NCBI RefSeq assembly: GCF_000186865.1
Contig: NW_008705562.1
Location: 1,790,927-1,854,926, forward strand
Reading direction: 5' to 3'
From: Aureococcus anophagefferens
Lineage: Eukaryota > Sar > Pelagophyceae > Pelagomonadales > Pelagomonadaceae
Length of the DNA stretch: 64,000 nt
In this document: piece after piece, positions 1-8,825 of the stretch
How the letters are laid out: each line of letters begins with the position of its first letter
Numbering within the stretch: the stretch's first letter is position 1
Notes under the pieces: generated by a model
The model's input: only the letters and a program-made list of their open reading frames with translations
What the model was told of the DNA's origin: nothing
The model's database searches: none
Translations under genes and position numbers: made by a program

Positions 1-1
1 G

Positions 2-391
2 GAGGCGTGCTCCATGACGGACGTCGGCCTCCTCGCGTACTCGCCCCTCGCGGGCGGCATCCTCTCGGGCAAGTACAGCGGCGACGAGCCGCCGCCGGGC
101 GCGCGCCTCAACCTCTTCCCGGGCTTCATGCCCCGCTACAAGCAGTCGCTCGCCAAGGAGGCCGTCAACGAGTACGAAAAGGTCGCGGCCGCCTTCGGCC
201 TCTCGCCCGCGCAGCTCGCGCTCAAGTGGTGCTACACGCGGCCCCACGTGGCGTCGACGATCATCGGCGCGACGTCCCTCGCCCAGCTCCGGGAGAACGT
301 CGACGCCTACTTCCTCGACGCGCTCCCCGAGGACTGCGAGGCCGCCGTCGCCGACATCTACCGCCGCTACCGCGACCCGTCGAAGACGTGA
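2..391 (+). CDS. Aldo/keto reductase, C-terminal part (5' truncated by window)
   Basis: Only the last 129 codons are inside the window; the reading frame is open to the first base, so the real start lies upstream. The protein contains GLLAYSPLAGGILSGKY, the typical late-barrel segment of Tas/YhdN-type aldo/keto reductases. It also has the SPAQLALKWCYTRP helix and the cofactor-end motif STIIGATSLAQLRENV, which in this family binds the 2'-phosphate side of NADPH. These enzymes are (alpha/beta)8-barrel NADPH-dependent carbonyl reductases. The substrate cannot be inferred because the catalytic Tyr, Lys and His lie in the missing N-terminal part. The gene ends 22 bp before the convergent F-box-like gene. 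Confidence 0.9.
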   Translation, partial: EACSMTDVGLLAYSPLAGGILSGKYSGDEPPPGARLNLFPGFMPRYKQSLAKEAVNEYEKVAAAFGLSPAQLALKWCYTRPHVASTIIGATSLAQLRENVDAYFLDALPEDCEAAVADIYRRYRDPSKT

Positions 392-413
392 GGTGTTTCG
401 GGAGTTTAAGTCA

Positions 414-1403
414 CTAGCGCCAGTCCCCGCAGTAGTCGAGGAGGTCGTAGAGGCCGCCCATGGTCTTGATCTCGGCGGGGTGGAAGCGGTCGTAGAAGCC
501 GTGGCGATTCGGCGCCTTGTAAGACTCGAATGTCAAGTACAGGCCCTCGGCCTTGTAATCAAAGGTGAGGCCGTTCGACGTGCATGGACCGACGGTTAGC
601 TCGGCGCCGCAGCAGAAGTGATGGTTGTACGAGGAAGGCGTGATCGTGCCCGAGCGCTCGGGATGGAGCGGGATCTGACGAAGACTTGTCGCTCCCCCCT
701 TTTCCCAATTATCTGGCCATGTCTCGTGGCGAGCCAGTTCGATTGGTCCGTCGTAGAGCGCTAGTACCTTGCCGTCCCTTTCTCGGACGAGCGTGACCGT
801 CGCAGTACCGCCGAGGCGCGTCCACTGGTCAATAACGTCAGACAGCTGGTGAGCTTCGTCGCTTTCATGGTCAAAGTTTGGATCATTTGCGATCGCATCG
901 TAGTCGAGTGGAACATTCATAGCGACGACGTCGCGGTTCTTTCCGGTAAAGCAGAGCTCTGCGAACTTTTCCATCATAATCACCATGCCGCCCGCGTCCC
1001 CGTAGGCATCGCAGTCCATGGAACGACATTCCAAGCGACCGCACTCGGAGATGCGCGTACCATTTGGAAGAGTGACGTCGACGATGCACTCGAAGCCCGC
1101 GTCGTCAAGCCGTTCGCGTTTGAGGATGGGCTCGTGGCGCCGCGCGAGCTCGACGAGCTCGCGGCCCGAGGCCGCGACGCGCGCGCGCACGGCCTTGGCG
1201 CGCAGCACGGGGAAGACCGTTGCCAGCGCTGTGAGCGTCGACGGATCCTCCACAGCGGCGAGGCGGCCGCGGCTCGTCACCGCCAGCGAGCAGAAGTCCT
1301 TGAGAGTGAGAAACTCTGCGATGCACGACAAGCGCCCGCCGTCCAGCAGCGCGGCCGTCGCCTTGCCCGCCTTGTGTCGCGACGCGGATCGGGTGCTCGG
1401 CAT
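414..1403 (-). CDS. Possible F-box-like protein, otherwise unknown (329 aa)
   Basis: The longest frame opens at a TTG near 1478, but the first ATG is at 1403 (MPSTRSASRHK), which I take as the start. Residues about 20-55 (LSCIAEFLTLKDFCSLAVTS) look like an F-box: a leading hydrophobic helix, an LxDFCSLAVTS core and a basic-aromatic tail. This would link to an SCF-type ubiquitin ligase, but the match is weak. The C-terminal 250 residues are cysteine- and aromatic-rich, with a segment HHFCCGAELTVGPC, and resemble no family I can name. GC is somewhat lower than in the neighbours between 540 and 1000. It is convergent with the aldo/keto reductase gene and divergent from the isomerase gene (159 bp between starts). 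Confidence 0.7.
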   Translation of the reverse strand: MPSTRSASRHKAGKATAALLDGGRLSCIAEFLTLKDFCSLAVTSRGRLAAVEDPSTLTALATVFPVLRAKAVRARVAASGRELVELARRHEPILKRERLDDAGFECIVDVTLPNGTRISECGRLECRSMDCDAYGDAGGMVIMMEKFAELCFTGKNRDVVAMNVPLDYDAIANDPNFDHESDEAHQLSDVIDQWTRLGGTATVTLVRERDGKVLALYDGPIELARHETWPDNWEKGGATSLRQIPLHPERSGTITPSSYNHHFCCGAELTVGPCTSNGLTFDYKAEGLYLTFESYKAPNRHGFYDRFHPAEIKTMGGLYDLLDYCGDWR

Positions 1404-1562
1404 CGTCTGATGTAGCAGCAGAAGTCCGACGACGCGCGCGACGCGCTGCGAAGGCCGAGCCAAGAGCACCCGACTCAAAACTCAGGCAACGGCATCTTTG
1501 ACAAAGTTGCACCCGCCGTTTCCGGTCAGCAGGCAGCCCGATCCAGCCCGCCGAGCCAGAGC

Positions 1563-3626
1563 ATGCCTCCGAGAACAGTGGTCGCCGCCCTCCTGTGGGC
1601 GTCGGCGCGGGCCTGGGTCGCCCCCGGGGCCCCGCGGCGTGCGGTCCCGCTCTTCAGCACGAAGCCCAAGGCGAAGAACTACTACGACTTTCGGCGCGAG
1701 AACGACGGCGAGCTCACGGCGGAGGTCGCGGAGGCCGCGTCGCCCGTCGCCGCCGACGACGACGACGACGTCGCACCGCCGCCGGGCCAGCGCCACTTCC
1801 ACCGGTTGCACCAGGACGAGATCGAGGACGGCATCTTCACGCACCTGCGGGAGATGGGCCTCGGCTTGTTCGAGGACGCGCGCGCGGGCGCGGCGTCGGG
1901 CTTCGGGTCCTTCGGCGACCGCGACGGCCCCGGCGCCGTCACGGAGACGGACGAGTGGCGCAAGCTGTCGCGCCACGCGCGCAAGGTCGAGAAGACGCAC
2001 CTGCGGAGGCTCCTGGAGAGCGAGCAGCGAGTCGCCGAGATGTCGCTCGACGCGGCCGACGTCGGCGTCTTCCTGGATTGGACGCGCCAGAAGGTGGACG
2101 ACAAGACCATGCGGCTCCTCTTCAAGCTCGCGCGGCGCATGGACGTGCCCCGCAAGGTCGAGCAGATGCGCCGCGGCGAGCGCATCAACTCGTCGGAGCG
2201 CCGCGCCGTGCTGCACACGGCGCTCCGCGCGCCGCGCGGCGCGGCCTCCCAAACCGCGCCGGCGGACAGCGCTTTGGTGCCCGTCGACGAGGCGATCGCC
2301 GCGTCCTGCGACGTGCGGGACCGGCTCTTCGCCTTCGTCGACGACGTGCGCCGGGGCGCCGCGACGTCCGCGGCGGCCGAGCCGTTCGAGAGCGTCGTCG
2401 CCGTGGGCATCGGCGGCTCCTACCTCGGGCCCGAGTTCATCGTCCAGGCGACGGCGGGCGTGAAGGCGATGGAAAGCGACGGCCGGGACCTCGAGGTGCG
2501 CTTCGTCGCGAACGTCGACCCCGTCGCGTTTACGGCCGCGAAGAAGGGCCTGGACCCGCGGAAAACGCTCGTCATCGTCGTCTCCAAGAGCTGGTCCACG
2601 GCGGAGACGCTGCGAAACGCCGCCAAGGTCAAGGCCTGGGTCCTCGACGCCTTCCCGGACGAGGACGAGGCCGCCGTCGTCAAGGCGCACTTCGTCGCGT
2701 GCGCGTCGCGGACGGCGCACGACCGCGTCGCTAGCTGGGGCGTCGACGCGGACGCGCGGCTCTTCGAGTTCTGGAACTGGGTCGGCGGGCGCTACAGCGC
2801 GAGCTCGTCGGCGGGGCTCCTGCCCCTCGCGCTCGCGCGCGGGTCGTCGGCCGCGCGGGGCCTGCTCGAGGGCATGCACGCGATGGACGAGCACTTCTAC
2901 TCGAAGCCGCTCGAGGAGAACGCGCCCGCGGTCATGGCGCTCCTGGGCATCTGGAACGTGAACTTTTTGGGTCTGGGCGCGCGGGCCGTCGTGCCCTACT
3001 CGGAGGCGCTCGCGCGCTTCGCCGCGCACGTCCAGCAGCTCGAGATGGAGAGCCACGGCAAGTCCGTGACCATCGACGGGCGGCCCCTGGATTTCACGAC
3101 GGGCGAGATCGTCATCGGCGAGCCGGGCACGAACGCGCAGCACTCCTTCTTCCAGCTCCTCCACCAGGGCCAGGCCGTGCCGACGGACTTCATCGGCTTC
3201 GCGAGGCCCGACGACGCGACGGTGGACCTCGAGGGCCACGACGAGCTCATGGCCAACTTCTTCGCCCAGCCCGACGCCTTGGCTGTTGGCCGGGCCTTCA
3301 ACGACGTGCTGGTGGACGCGACCTTCGGCGACGGCGACGTCGACAACTGCCCGCACCGCACGCTGAGCGGCGACCGGCCGTCGCTGACGCTCCTCCTCGA
3401 CAAGCTCGACCCCTACCACGTCGGCGTGCTTTTGGCCCTCTACGAGCACCGCTGCGCGGTCCAGGGCTTCGTCTGGGACATCAACTCCTTCGACCAGTGG
3501 GGCGTCGAGCTCGGCAAGGACCTCGCGAACGACGTCCGCGGCGTCCTCCACGACGCGCCGGGCGCGAAGCCGGCGAACCCGTCGACGGCGAACCTCCTCG
3601 CGCGGTACAAGGCCGCGCGGGCCTAA
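1563..3626 (+). CDS. GPI: Glucose-6-phosphate isomerase, probably plastid-targeted
   Basis: Interconverts glucose 6-phosphate and fructose 6-phosphate. At 687 aa it is about 100 residues longer than typical GPI because of the N-terminus. Family signatures are clear: GIGGSYLGPE (about residue 282), SKSWSTAETL, FWNWVGGRYS with the substrate Arg, GEPGTNAQHSFFQLLHQG (about 520) with the catalytic Glu, a His in GHDELMANFF, and DINSFDQWGVELGK (about 638) with the catalytic Lys. The leader is a hydrophobic signal peptide ending ASARAW-VAPGAPRR and followed by Arg/Ser/Lys-rich sequence. This fits the bipartite ASAFAP-type plastid presequence of red-lineage algae, here with Trp at +1. Plastid location is an inference; catalytic identity is very secure. 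Confidence 0.96.
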   Translation: MPPRTVVAALLWASARAWVAPGAPRRAVPLFSTKPKAKNYYDFRRENDGELTAEVAEAASPVAADDDDDVAPPPGQRHFHRLHQDEIEDGIFTHLREMGLGLFEDARAGAASGFGSFGDRDGPGAVTETDEWRKLSRHARKVEKTHLRRLLESEQRVAEMSLDAADVGVFLDWTRQKVDDKTMRLLFKLARRMDVPRKVEQMRRGERINSSERRAVLHTALRAPRGAASQTAPADSALVPVDEAIAASCDVRDRLFAFVDDVRRGAATSAAAEPFESVVAVGIGGSYLGPEFIVQATAGVKAMESDGRDLEVRFVANVDPVAFTAAKKGLDPRKTLVIVVSKSWSTAETLRNAAKVKAWVLDAFPDEDEAAVVKAHFVACASRTAHDRVASWGVDADARLFEFWNWVGGRYSASSSAGLLPLALARGSSAARGLLEGMHAMDEHFYSKPLEENAPAVMALLGIWNVNFLGLGARAVVPYSEALARFAAHVQQLEMESHGKSVTIDGRPLDFTTGEIVIGEPGTNAQHSFFQLLHQGQAVPTDFIGFARPDDATVDLEGHDELMANFFAQPDALAVGRAFNDVLVDATFGDGDVDNCPHRTLSGDRPSLTLLLDKLDPYHVGVLLALYEHRCAVQGFVWDINSFDQWGVELGKDLANDVRGVLHDAPGAKPANPSTANLLARYKAARA

Positions 3627-3639
3627 TTCCCGAAAAATA

Positions 3640-4338
3640 CTATTGCAGGTCCCGGCGACTGGCGGACCGCGCGTTGTTGCTCGCCGCCTCAAGGAGCACG
3701 CGCAGCTCCTCCTTGGACACGCGCCGCTCGGCCGCGGTGCCCGCGTCGCGGCCCTGCTTCGCCTCCGTGATCATCTTCTCGACGTCGATCTTCTCGACGT
3801 CCTCGCCGAGCTCGGAGAAGAAGGTTTTGAGGGCCGCGACGTCGACGTAGCCCGCGCCGTCGCGGTCGAACTCGGCCCACAGGAGGTCGTAGTCCTCCGC
3901 CGTGTCCGCGTCGCGGACGCCCTCGATCATGATGCCGCGGAACTCGCCGGCCTGGAGCCGGCCCTCGCCGTCGGCGTCGTGCTCGCCGACGAGCTGGTAG
4001 ATGTCGGGCCGCCGGAAGTGGAGGCCGAGCTCCTGCGTCGCTTCTATAATGTCCTGCGGCAGGAGCGAGCCGTCGCCGTCGCGGTCCAGCGCCGCGAAGG
4101 CCGCATCGATGGCCGTCTGCTCGGCCTTGCTCTTCTCCCAGTGCGTCTTCGTCAGCGCGCCGAGCTTGCGCGGCGGCAGCGCGCGCTCCTTCTTCTTGCG
4201 GCCCGAGCCCCCGGAGCGCTTCGGCGTCGCGGGCCGCACGGGCTCCCGCGGCGTCGAGGGATGCTCGTCGCTGTCCGCCTCGAGGAAGTCGTCGTCGTCG
4301 AGGTCCTCGACGCGGCCGCGCGCCGCGTCAAAAACCAT
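3640..4338 (-). CDS. EF-hand calcium-binding protein, calmodulin/centrin-like
   Basis: Protein of 232 aa; the first ATG in frame is at 4338 (the longer frame starts at TTG). A charged N-terminal tail with a Lys-rich stretch (GGSGRKKKERALPPRK) precedes an EF-hand domain. Loop 1 is canonical (DRDGDGSLLPQD), loop 2 near canonical (DADGEGRLQAGE) and loop 3 substituted (DRDGAGYVDVAA). The fourth is degenerate, with no complete acidic ligand set. It is probably a calcium sensor with two or three working sites; the target is unknown. It is convergent with the isomerase gene, with 13 bp between stop codons, so the two transcripts must overlap in their 3' UTRs. Confidence 0.85.
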   Translation of the reverse strand: MVFDAARGRVEDLDDDDFLEADSDEHPSTPREPVRPATPKRSGGSGRKKKERALPPRKLGALTKTHWEKSKAEQTAIDAAFAALDRDGDGSLLPQDIIEATQELGLHFRRPDIYQLVGEHDADGEGRLQAGEFRGIMIEGVRDADTAEDYDLLWAEFDRDGAGYVDVAALKTFFSELGEDVEKIDVEKMITEAKQGRDAGTAAERRVSKEELRVLLEAASNNARSASRRDLQ

Positions 4339-4410
4339 CGTGAGGCTGCCCACAACCGTTTGCCGTTGTTGACCATTCAAGGAAAATGGTGCCGTGTTGT
4401 TAACATCATG

Positions 4411-5394
4411 TTACCGAGGTCGCGGCGGCTGCGGCCAGGGCGGGAGCCAGGGGTCCTGGGCGTCGTCGTCCGCCGCCGGGCCCGCCGCGGCCGCGGCCGG
4501 GAGCGCGAACGTCGCGGACACGGGGAGGTGGTCCGAGTCCTTGTCGAGGAAGTCGTAGTCCCAGACGCCGCCGGGCGCGACGCGCGCCGCCGCGACGAGC
4601 CGCGCGGCGCCGTCGCACTGGCCGAAGGCGCTCGCCCCGGCCGCGAAGACGTGGTCGCAGCAGAGCGCCTCGCCGCGGTGCGTGCGGTGCGTCGCGCCGA
4701 CGCACGTCCGCCCGCCGACGCTCGAGAGCGCCTCGGCCGCGGACGCGGAGACGACGTTCGTCCAGCCGGCGGCCTCGAGCGCCGCGCACGCGGGCGCCGC
4801 CGCGCCGCAGTTGAAGTCGCCGGCGACGAGCGCGAGCGCCGCGTCGACGCGCGCCGCGAGCGCGGCCGCGGCCGCCGCGACGGCCGCGGCCTGGCGCGCC
4901 TGCGCCGCGGCCGCGTCGCCGCCGGAGCCGAAGGGGAGGTGCACGTTCGCGACGACGACGGGCCGCGGCGACCGGTCGACGGCGACGATCAGCGCCGCGC
5001 GGCCGTCGTCGAAGACGACCTCCTCCCGCGCGAGCACCTTTCCTTTTACGAGCATGGCGACGCCGTCGCTCCGCGCCTCGCCCGAGTGCGGGTGCACGCC
5101 GCGGCGCCGCGACGTCACGAGCGCGTGCCGCGGTAGCGCCTCCTCGAACATCTTTCCCCAGCGCGGCTCGAAGAACCACTCCTGGAGGCACAGCGCGTCG
5201 CTCGAGCCGAGCGTCTCGGCGACGAAGTCGGCGAGGCGCGCGCCGCGCGCCAGCCACGACGCGTCGTCGTCCGCTTCCCGCGTGGCGCCGACGCCGCTCT
5301 TGTGCACCGGCGCGAGAAGATTGAACGTCGCGACGCGCAGCTGCGCCGGCGGCCGCAGCGCTGCCGCCGCCGCGAGGAGGAGCGCGACCCGCAT
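4411..5394 (-). CDS. Secreted DNase I-fold phosphatase/nuclease (EEP superfamily)
   Basis: 327 aa, starting at the ATG at 5394, which immediately opens a signal peptide (MRVALLLAAAAALRPPAQ). The mature part has the endonuclease/exonuclease/phosphatase landmarks in order: RVATFNLL with the first Asn, ALCLQEWFF (metal-binding Glu, about residue 67), VVVANVHLPFG, LVAGDFNCG (about 190, Asp and Asn) and KDSDHLPVSATF (about 285, catalytic Asp-His). All expected catalytic residues are present, so an active hydrolase is likely. The substrate (DNA, sphingomyelin, phosphoinositide or nucleotide) cannot be told. The same frame stays open to 6246, but that extension is low-complexity antisense of the next gene and is not accepted. 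Confidence 0.88.
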   Translation of the reverse strand: MRVALLLAAAAALRPPAQLRVATFNLLAPVHKSGVGATREADDDASWLARGARLADFVAETLGSSDALCLQEWFFEPRWGKMFEEALPRHALVTSRRRGVHPHSGEARSDGVAMLVKGKVLAREEVVFDDGRAALIVAVDRSPRPVVVANVHLPFGSGGDAAAAQARQAAAVAAAAAALAARVDAALALVAGDFNCGAAAPACAALEAAGWTNVVSASAAEALSSVGGRTCVGATHRTHRGEALCCDHVFAAGASAFGQCDGAARLVAAARVAPGGVWDYDFLDKDSDHLPVSATFALPAAAAAGPAADDDAQDPWLPPWPQPPRPR

Positions 5395-5732
5395 CGCTGT
5401 GGCGCGGCGCCGCGCGGCTGCAGGCGCTCGAGAGGCGCACGGTGGCTGCTGCAGGAGATCGAGAGGCGCACGGCGGCGGCGGCGCGCTGCAAGGCGCTCG
5501 AGAGGCAGAGGCAATTCACAGCTGCAGAAGGGCCATGCGTCGCTGCTGCCACTGGCACTGCTCGTGGCTTGATTGACGTGCAACATACGTGCAGATGGCG
5601 AAGGTCGTCGAACTTGCTCCCCAGGCGGCCGAACCCGCGTGAATCGGCCAGTCTCGGCGTCGTTTCCAGCGGCATCGATACCCGCGCGTGCCAGTGGCGG
5701 CGAAAGGAACCTCGCTAGTACAGGACACACAG

Positions 5733-6001
5733 TTACTGGCCGCACTCGTGGAGGTCGCCCTGGTAGAGGACCATGCACCGCGGGCACTGGCGCAGGAAGT
5801 TCGGCGCGGACCGCGACCGGGGCAGCGCCGAGCCCGCGCGCCGCGCGAGGGTCGCCGCGCTCCGCGACGCGACCATGCTCGACACGGTCCGCGGCCGCCG
5901 GTGGAGCCGGAACGGCGACCGCTGGCAGACGTGCTCGCCCTCGTACTCGACGTTGCACCGCTCGCAGGTCCGGAGCCGCGGCGCGGGCGCCGCGGGCGCC
6001 G

Positions 6002-6032
<31 letters not shown>

Positions 6033-6512
6033 GTCGGGCTCCGGCGGCGCGGGCGCGTCGGGCTCCTCGGGCTCCGGCGGCGCGTCGGGCGCGTCGGGCT
6101 CCGGCGGCGGCAGCGCCGGCGGCGGCAGCTCCGGCGGCGGCGCCGGCCGCAGGCGCGGGCCCTGGCGGCAGAGCGGCCGCGGGAGGGGCGGCCGGTCGCG
6201 GAGCGCGTCCGGCGCGAACTCTGGCGGTTCGAGCGTAAAGTCCCACTTGGGCCGCCGCGGCAGCGCGGCGCCGCCGGCCGTCGCCGCGCGGCGCACGGCC
6301 GACGCGCGCCGGCCCCGGGCGGCGGCGCTGAGGCGCGCCTCGGCCGTGCGCGCGCGCATGCGCTGGAGCTCGAGGCTGCGGGCCTGCATCGCCGAGCCCA
6401 GGGGCGCCGGCGACGCCTCGCGCCGCCGGGGCGGCGCGCGCTTCTTTTGCTTTTGCTGGGACAGCGGGTCGAGCTTCCGTCGCGCCAACGTCGCGCGCGC
6501 CGGGCCCATCAT
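5733..6512 (-). CDS. Pro/Glu-rich protein with two zinc-knuckle-like motifs
   Basis: 259 aa, starting at a double ATG. A basic N-terminus is followed by about 75 residues of Pro, Glu, Asp and Ala (residues about 110-180) built from PEPDAP/PEEPDAP-type repeats. Two closely similar Cys/His motifs follow: CERCNVEYEGEHVC and CPRCMVLYQGDLHEC, both of the form CxxC-x(7-8)-HxC. Each could bind zinc, alone or together. They are separated by a basic Ser/Arg-rich linker, and the second lies at the extreme C-terminus. No family is recognised. The gene is divergent from mS29 (133 bp between starts), so the promoter is probably shared. Confidence 0.65.
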
Positions 6513-6645
6513 GGCTGCAGCACTAGATTAAAACGCTCACATAATCGGCCAGCACACGGAGCTGCCCATCAACACACTTCAATTACGGGAGATATTGAAG
6601 ACCTCAAACTCGGCGACGGTGCTCACTCAGTGGCAGCAAGCGACG

Positions 6646-7809
6646 ATGCGCCTCGCCGCGCGCCTCAGGCTCTCGGCGGCGCGCCTCGGGTCGCGGTCGC
6701 GCGCGCTCTCGGCGGCGCCGGTGCGCTTCCAGACCATCGCCGACGAGCCGCTGCTGGAGGTGGCCTGCTTGCGGCGCGAGGCCGCGGTCATCGAGGGCGC
6801 GCCCGTCGTCGTCGAGCGGGACACGACGCGCGCCCTGCTCGACGCCCTCGCAGACCTCGCGGCGCGGCCCGCGGCGGAGCTCGCGGCGCCGACGCTCGAC
6901 GGCGACACGGACTGGGAGCTCGACGGCTTCACGACGTACTCGAGCAAGTCGTTCCGCCTCACGTGCGCGCGGTCCGGCGCGGCGCGGCGGCCCCTGCCGC
7001 GGCGCGACGCCTACCTGCTCACGGGCCCCCGCGGCGCGGGCAAGAGCGTCGCGCTGGCCACCGTCGTCTCCTGGGCGCGCGCGAACGGCTGGCTCGCGCT
7101 CTACGTGCCCCGGGGCTGGGACGTCGCGAACGCGGGCGACTACGTCGTGCCCTCGCCGCACCACGCGGGCATGTTCGAGGAGCCCCGGGGCAGCCGGGCC
7201 CTGCTCGAGGCCTTCGACGCCGCGCACGGCGGCCAGCTCGCGGCCGTGGCCGTCAAGGACGAAACCGTCGCGGACCGGTGGGGCGCGGCGACGCTCCGGG
7301 AGTTGCTGGACGCGGCGCTCGCCAAGGACCGGCTCGACGAGGCGTCCACGGCGCTGAGCGACCTGCGCTTCGAGCTCGGCCGCGCGACGGAGTTCCCCGT
7401 GCTCCTCGCCGTCGACGAGTACACGTCGTTCCTCGGGCGCACGGACTACTTCTACGACCACGCGCGCCTCGCGCCCGCGGACCTCGTGGCCGTGTCCGCC
7501 CTCGCGCCCCTCGGCGCCGCGGGCGTGCCCGAGGCGCACCGCCTCGCGCGCGGCTGCGCCGTCCTCGCGGACTCGTGGAGCCGCGGCCCGCCGGGCATGG
7601 GCGACGGCGACAAGCGCAAGGCCGCGCCGCACGCGCCCTTCGAGCTCAAGCTTGGCGCCTACAGCCGCGACGAGTTCCGGGCGGCCCTCGACCGCTACAA
7701 GGCCGCCGGCTACTTCGAGGCCGACCTCGACGCCCACGACGTCGCGGAGCTCGAGATGGCCACGCAGCGCAACCCGCAGCACCTCTTCGACCGCCTCGCC
7801 ATGATGTGA
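6646..7809 (+). CDS. DAP3: Mitochondrial small ribosomal subunit protein mS29 (DAP3 family)
   Basis: P-loop GTPase of the mitochondrial ribosomal small subunit. I use the ATG at 6646, which gives a good mitochondrial presequence (MRLAARLRLSAARLGSRSRA); an in-frame ATG at 6595 adds a poorer leader. At 387 aa it fits the family. Motifs: YLLTGPRGAGKSVAL (Walker A, about residue 126), ANGWLALYVPRGWDVAN (the DAP3 W-x-x-x-Y-x-P segment), VLLAVDEYTSFLGRTDY (Walker B region) and a C-terminal FELKLGAYSRDEFRAALDRYK segment typical of DAP3. The assignment rests on order and spacing of these segments. Confidence 0.9.
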   Translation: MRLAARLRLSAARLGSRSRALSAAPVRFQTIADEPLLEVACLRREAAVIEGAPVVVERDTTRALLDALADLAARPAAELAAPTLDGDTDWELDGFTTYSSKSFRLTCARSGAARRPLPRRDAYLLTGPRGAGKSVALATVVSWARANGWLALYVPRGWDVANAGDYVVPSPHHAGMFEEPRGSRALLEAFDAAHGGQLAAVAVKDETVADRWGAATLRELLDAALAKDRLDEASTALSDLRFELGRATEFPVLLAVDEYTSFLGRTDYFYDHARLAPADLVAVSALAPLGAAGVPEAHRLARGCAVLADSWSRGPPGMGDGDKRKAAPHAPFELKLGAYSRDEFRAALDRYKAAGYFEADLDAHDVAELEMATQRNPQHLFDRLAMM

Positions 7810-7859
7810 GACCTCGGGCCGTCCGCGTAACACGCGCGCAGCCTACGCCTGGGCCGTCG

Positions 7860-8614
7860 TTAGCCTTCGCACGCGGCGCACGTGCAGTGGAAGTTGTACT
7901 TCGCCGCGAGGTAGGCTCGCCGGTCGGCGACCGCCACGACCCCGGCGCCGACGTAGGACACGCCCTTGCGCACGTCTTTCGTCGTCGTCACGTCGACGAC
8001 GCGCGCGCCCCCGCGGTCCCGCATGGCCTTGGTCGCGTTGGCGTCGCAGGCGTGGTTCGCCCGGCAGAGCGTCTCGAAGACGTGGCCGGAGCCGGAATCG
8101 AAGTACGCGTTCGTCCGAAAGATGCTGCCGGCCGTCTTCAGGTGGCGGTCCCGGACGGACTTGCGCCCGCGCGCCGTCGCGACGGCCCAGCGGTCCGCGC
8201 CGTCGCGCCTTTCGACGACGCCGCGAAGGCCGTTGAGCGGCCGGCCCCGGTCCGACGCGAGGCCGTCGACGCGGACCGCGTCGCCCTTCGCGGGCCGCCG
8301 GAAGCAGTCGTCGAGCGCCCAGACCCGCGCGCCGGCGGCGGCGCCGAGGTCGGCGATGCCCTCGGCCGCGTGGACGTCGACGACGGCGTCGAGCGCGGCC
8401 TTCGCCTCCGCCGTGTAGCCGTCGCCGTCGCAGCCGGCCTCGACGATGGTCATGAGCCGCGCGACGTCGGGCCGCGCGAGAAACGCCGGCGCCGAGAAGT
8501 CCTCGACGTGTAGATCGGCGGCTCCGAGACGACCAAGCTGCCGCGCGCCAGGTCGACGAGCGCGCGCAGCCCGAGGCCGCGGCCCTCGAAGGCCACGACC
8601 TCGACCGTAGCCAT
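7860..8614 (-). pseudogene. SET-domain protein with an inserted SH3-like module; frame broken once
   Basis: The 3' part (frame ending at 7860) encodes the second half of a SMYD-like SET domain: FETLCRANHACDAN (the NHxCxPN pseudoknot motif) and YNFHCTCAACEG (post-SET Cys). The start of the domain is in another frame, from the ATG at 8614: GRGLGLRALVDLARGSLVVSEPPI, shown here in parts as GRGLGLRAL and SLVVSEPPI. The frames change near 8500-8520, and the total length is not a multiple of three. No convincing GT-AG intron spares the conserved residues, so a one-base indel, real or from assembly, is likelier than an intron. Between the halves sits an insert with PLNGLRGVVERRDGADRWAV, an SH3-like beta module. 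Predicted to be a protein lysine methyltransferase if intact. Confidence 0.7.
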
Positions 8615-8825
8615 CGCGTCGGGGCTGCCCGCTCGCGGCGATGTCGCCCTTCAGGCTAGGACCATCGTGGGGCAGCCCTGCTGTTCAAGCGGAGGGAATC
8701 TTCGACCTGTGTGTGGCAAATCGAGGGCATGGCCTTAACAGGAGCTCCACCGCCAACTACCGTGGAACCGCTCTCGCGTCGATTCGCCACCGCGCGCTAC
8801 TACTGAGCCGCTGCAACGGACGCGC

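Noticed and set aside
4411..6246. 611-aa frame extending the DNase I-fold gene upstream
   Set aside because: The part beyond 5394 is Ala/Arg/Gly low complexity, antisense to other sequence, and places the signal peptide in the middle. The ATG at 5394 with a signal peptide is the natural start.
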